DNA of 64,000 nt from Eurosta solidaginis (taxonomy: Eukaryota; Arthropoda; Insecta; Diptera; Tephritidae): the NCBI RefSeq assembly GCF_040869045.1, contig NC_090323.1, positions 263,814,392 through 263,878,391 on the forward strand, given 5' to 3'. Below are positions 34,901 through 40,900 of the stretch, one piece after another (position 1 is the first letter of the stretch; each line of letters opens with the position of its first letter). A model generated the notes under the pieces. It was given only the letters and a program-made list of their open reading frames with translations, had not been told where the DNA came from and did no database searches. The position numbers and the translations under genes were made by a program.

Positions 34901-37900
34901 TGTGTACCAGGGTGACCCAGAACATCTTCTGTCGGGTACCGCTAATTTATTTATATATGTTATATACCACGGACAGTATTCCTGCCAAGATTCCAAGGGC
35001 TTTTGATTTCGCCCTGCAGAACTTTTTCATTTTCTTCTACTTAATATGATAGGTGTCACACCCATTTTACAAAGTTTTTTCTAAAGTTATATTTTGCGTC
35101 AATAAACCAATCCAAGTACCATGTTTCATCTCTTTTCTCATATTTGGTACAGAATTATGGCATTTTTTTTTCATTTTTCGTAATTTTCGATATCGGAAAA
35201 GTGGGCGTGGTCATAGTCGGATTTCGGCCATATTTTATACCAAGATAAAGTGACTTCAGTACGTGAACTAAGTTTAGTTAAGATATATCGTTTTTTGCGC
35301 AAGTTATCGTGTTAACGGCCGAGAGGAAGGACAGACAGTCGATTGTATAAAAACTGGGCGTGGCTTCAATCGATTTCGCCCATTTTCATAGAATCACAAG
35401 GATTGGTAAATTTTTGTTCGACTTATGGCATTAAAAGTGTTCTAGACGAATTAAATGAAAAAGGGCGGAGTTACGCCCATTTTGAAATTTTCTTTTATCT
35501 TTGTATTTTGTTGCACCATGGACTGGAGCGAATGTTGACATAATTTACTTTTATAATGTAAAGATATTAAATTTTTTGTTAAAATTTGACTTTAAAAAAA
35601 TTTTTTTTAAAATTGGGCGTGTTCGTCATCCGATTTCGCTAATTTTTATTTAGCACACAAATAGTAATAGGAGTAACGTGCCTACCAACTTTCATTATGA
35701 TAAATTCAACGACTGCCAAATTACAGCTTGCAAAACTTTTAAATTACCTTCTTTTAAAAGTGGGCGTTGCCACGCCCATTGTCCAAAATTTTTCTAATTT
35801 TTTATTTTGCGTCTTAAGGTCAACGCACCTACCATGTTTCATCGTTTATCCGTCTTTGGTAATGAATTATCGCACTTTTTCGGTTTTTCGATATCGAAAA
35901 AGTGGGCGTGGTTGTAGTCCGATTTCGTTCATTTTAAATAGCGATCTGAGATGAGCGCCCAGGAACCTACATACCAAATTTCATCAAGATACCTCAAAAT
36001 TTACTCAATGTATGAATGTACTTCTTTTTTATGGTACTAAAAAAATCAATGCCGAGGAGAAAATAAAGAAGCAACACTTTAAGTTATGAACATCATGGGT
36101 TTTATTCATAAATTTTTATAAGATTTTAGTCGATATTTGAAGATTTTCATTTTTCATTTATTTGTTTTGAGTTTAACTGCTCCTATTAATTTATTTATCT
36201 AAAATATTCTTCAAATAAACCTTTCTAGTGTATTGATGAAATGAGGACTTTCAAAAACTAAAGCAGCAGATATAAAAGACTCTTTTTAAGTATTTGAAAC
36301 CTGAACATCCATGTCTTATTATAACTAAAAAAATGGTTGAGTGATACTTATAAGAATTTTTAATAATACCCATTAAAAAAAAACTATACTCTTTTTTCGG
36401 GGTACATATACATATTGCTGCGAATTTACTGCAATTCCTCTTATTTGCAACCTTCTGCTAACGTTCGAATCACTAAACTGTTGAATAAATAACTCCACTA
36501 TTCAATAATGCAAAATGGCCTTTATTAAAGTACTTCACAATAACACTTCTATTCCTCGCCAGATAGCGTCTTAAATCAAACTGATTGTCGAACCTCTACT
36601 GTTGCTGCCTTTTATACTGTCTGGTTTCCTCGTTGCATAATTCTAGGCTTTTCTATTCTAGAATTTACTAGTTAGTTATCAGCTATGAAATTACCAGCTA
36701 TAACTATGTTTATAGCTTCTCATATGCGCGTGTATATGTGATTCGTACTTGCACAAACTATTGCCTTCCTTTGTCAGATAATGCATGTGTTTGTGCGTCT
36801 CTTCTCCGCTGCTCGTATGGACATATGGGTAGACATAATGATTGATTTAATGATGTGCATACAAATCACTGCTTAGCATCGGTTTAGAGATGATAGTATC
36901 CCTTAGAGTTGCTAATATTCGTCACAATATCTATGTATGTTTTAGGACTTGCCATACTTACAAAAACTACATACACAAAATTGTGAATACACCCTCATAA
37001 TTTTGCAGTTAGAGACCAAACCCTATTTTCTTATATTGAATAAATAAATAAAAATAAATGAAAGTTGCGATAACCTACGAATAGATTTAAGGCCGAGCTT
37101 GTCTTCAATTAGCGTCGTGCTTCTTTTAATTTTTCCTACAAATTGGCGGGACGGGACCTACTTGTTTTATGCAGACTTCGGACGGCATCTGCAAGGCAGG
37201 TGAGTTTTCACTGAGAGCTCTTCATGGCAGAAATACACTCGGAGTGCTTGCCAAACACTGCCGAGCGACGACGCCGCTTAGAAAGATTGTCTTCTATTTG
37301 AAAAAACTTGTTTCTAAAATTCTGATGTTGCTTTGCCCGGGGTGTGAACCCAGGGTCTTTGATGTGGTAGGCGGAGCACGCTACTATCACACCATGGCGG
37401 CCGCCAATATTCTTATATTGAGGCATATTATTATTATTATTATTGACCTTATTTTTTGTTTACCCAAGAAACATTTGTAATAAGTTTATAAATTTTTTAG
37501 GTAACGACACATGGCACAAGCCCAACGCCTGGGAATTTTTAGTCAATAAAAAATATCACATTATATGGTCAGTATAGCTGGATACTTCAATACATTTTAA
37601 TAATTCTATAGTAATTTTATTAATATTTAGGTGTAATGTGTTCAAGGCTGCATCCTCATCATGGATGTTCAATTTTAATGTGTTAGCCGGTTATTCACCG
37701 GAATTCCTACAACGAACCAAAGAAGTGTTCCTCAATTTAGCACGAGAACGTTATCCGCGTGTTAGCATTGAGCAGGTAAATATGTATTTATGATGATAAA
37801 TAGTTTAGGGTACAATGGATTTCCTTTCCATTTGTTTTATATTGCGGATTTGCAATCACCTGACAAATGCATAACCGTCTATTTTGCTGATGTGTTGTAA

Positions 37901-40900
37901 AATGTATACTAACCAAGTATGCAGCGCAATAATGCTAGACCATTTGAACAAACTCCCCAACTCCTCTATTATAATCATTACAAACAATATTTCCTAACCC
38001 AATTATTTCCTTAGATTTTTAAAACTGTTAATCGATTAAAAGTTGGCATCATTTAGATAATTATAAACCTATCAATAACTAATTACATACAGCAGTTAAT
38101 ACACTTATATGTCTATATAATTATAAACACTTTATTAACTTCATTTATTTTTCTCTTGTCATTGTTTTTTCCTGTACTGTTTACAGCTGCGAGAAGCACA
38201 AAATGATTCGATTACTTTCATGATAGCACGAGATCCATTCGAGAGGCTTTTAAGTGCATATCGTGATAAAATGGTATTTGCCATACCGCATTCATATCAT
38301 GATAAATTGGGTAGGCGTATCGTACGCAAATATCGCAGAAAAGTGAGTAAAAGTTTGCATACTAAGTAAGTGTGTTCGTTTATGACTCTTACTTAAGAAA
38401 TAATGTCAACATATTAGGAACATACCTACTATGACTATTGTTTACAATTGAATAAAAAAAAAAAAAAACAATTGAATAAGTATTCGACTAATCTACAGAT
38501 CGTGCAGCAACTCTTGCATTGATTGAAAATCGATTAGCTAGTATTCCAATTCAATATGGCATGCAATCGACCAGTTATCATTATTTCAATACTGAAAGTT
38601 TCCTAAATTAAATAAAAACTAGTAAGGACGGGACTGTCTTCGGCTGTGCCGAAGACTTCATACCTTTCATGAATGGGGCTGAACAATAATCTTATCCCGT
38701 TCGTAATCTCCAAATAATAGGATGTATAAGATAAGAAATATATAGTGAACTGATGTACATACCTAAACGATTTTTAAGATAAATATAAAATAAAAAATGG
38801 CAAAAAACCCCCTTATCTGAACGATCGGTTGTATGGGAGATATATGTTATAGTGGTCCGATCCTACCGGATCCGACAAATGTCTAATATAATACAAAAAT
38901 ACATTTTTGTACCAAATTTCATTGAGATATCTCAAAATTTGAGGGACTAGTTTGCGTTCAAACAGACAGACGGACATGGCTATATCAACTCAGTTCGTCG
39001 CCCAGATCAATTCGGTATACTTAATGGTGAGTCTATCTTCTATATTTCTCAACGTTACAAACATCGAACCAAAGTTAATATACCATTTCATGTTCATGGA
39101 AGGTATAAAAAAAACATAGAATTTAAAAATTTCATCAATTCACATAAAAAAGTAAACTGTTTGCTACGAAATGAGTTTCCGTGAATGTTCTGAGGATGCC
39201 AAGGAAGCAAATTCCAAAATAAGTCAGCTGCATATGGCGTAGAATAACTCTACAACGTCTTTACGAATCGCAGGACTTATAGAAAAATCACAAAGAAACA
39301 CAATTCGAATAGTCGAATCTATCCCTAATTGAAAGCAAACACTTATACCCTTCTCACACAGAAACTTAATCGAATCACAATTTTATTTAATGAAATAATT
39401 ATGTAAGTCTCCTTTTTCATGCAGGGTCTTTTGCTTCATTAAGCGAACATCTGCAGCCCCACAAAAATATTTCGTTTTTACAAAAAATAGTTAAAATGGA
39501 AAGCAACGGTTTCCTTCTTAACTAAAAATTCAATCAAAATAAAATGCATGCGCTACTACCCACAGATGTTGCATCTAACCAGATATGTGCCTATTTTCGA
39601 AAAAGCCATATTATCTTTTGCAGCAAATGCAGCGAACATTAAATTTTGAAATTTTTTCGTGGTTTTCTATTTTGCGTAAATTATTGCAAATTATTTATTT
39701 TTGATTGTCATTTGTTACATTGACAATAAAATTCGATCACCAAGCAAAAACGACTAGATTATTCAATCGATTAGCCATTCAACAAAGCAATAATGAGATA
39801 ATTAAGAATTTGTATTTTGTAAGGAAGATTATTGAGTTCAATTAGGCCTTTAATGTATAAAACTTGACTAACTATTTCATTAAGCCTCTGTGTGAAATTG
39901 GCATTAGTCGATTAGTCATAATAATTTTTTTACCAAACAACCTATGCCAATTGACTATTCGAATAGCTAATCGACTAATCAATTATTCGAGTAGTCGATT
40001 ATCAAGAGTTTTAGTGGAAGATCACCCGCTACATACCGTCACTGCGGACCACATAGCCTGACACAAGAGCCAGGAAAAACAACTGGTACTATGCGAAGCA
40101 CTGCGCTTTTTCGGAAAAATGCTGCACACAACTGTAACGACGTGAGATATTAATATCCCGTTTAAAGAAATAACAATAACTACACAAGCATGGATGCGAA
40201 GAGCTGGTCCAGAGCAGGCATTAACTCATATCCATATTTGAATTTAAGTCCGTTCTGCTCAATCTATATGAAAGGCGATACCACATCTCTTATAAACTCC
40301 TATCAGCGTTATGTAGGTTGCCTTGAACTGCCTGGTCAATAAAGACCACATATAGACTTAATGTGTTCAAATTCTACAAAGGCTATGGGCACAGTCAGTG
40401 CATATGAGGACTTTCTTGACCGACGAATAGCACCCAACCTTTGTTGGAATCTATTTTCTCTACCTAAACGAACGCTTTTTGCGAAGAAAAGTTCCGCACA
40501 ACCTGTAACACTCGCTGTACACTAAGTACACTTCCAATTAAAAAAAATCCTAAATTAGTCATTGCAAATATAAGGAAATTCGCTTTGGCAAATTACACGT
40601 TTTACATTTACTTACCGTGGAGCAACGTTCTTACGACGACTGATCTACATATGTGCAAAATCAAGAGATTTCTAGTAAGCCATAACTAGCCCAACTTTAG
40701 AATAAGCTATTATATATTTAATTACTTACTTATATTAACATTAATATCATTTATTTTTAATTACTTTCTCTTCACAGAATATGGACATGAATTCACCCAA
40801 ATATCCAACATTTTCGGAGTTTGTACGTTGGCTGTTGGATCAGACAAGGCATAGTAACTCGCAAATCGATATGCATTTTGTCTCATCGACGATGTTTTGT

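Noticed and set aside
37169..37480. 103-codon frame over the SINE
   Set aside because: Lies antisense across SINE-1 and its flank; a by-product of the GC-rich tRNA-like region.
38440..38470. Poly(A) run as a retroposed gene tail
   Set aside because: Flanked by repeats of ACAATTGAATAA on both sides without any gene-like sequence upstream.
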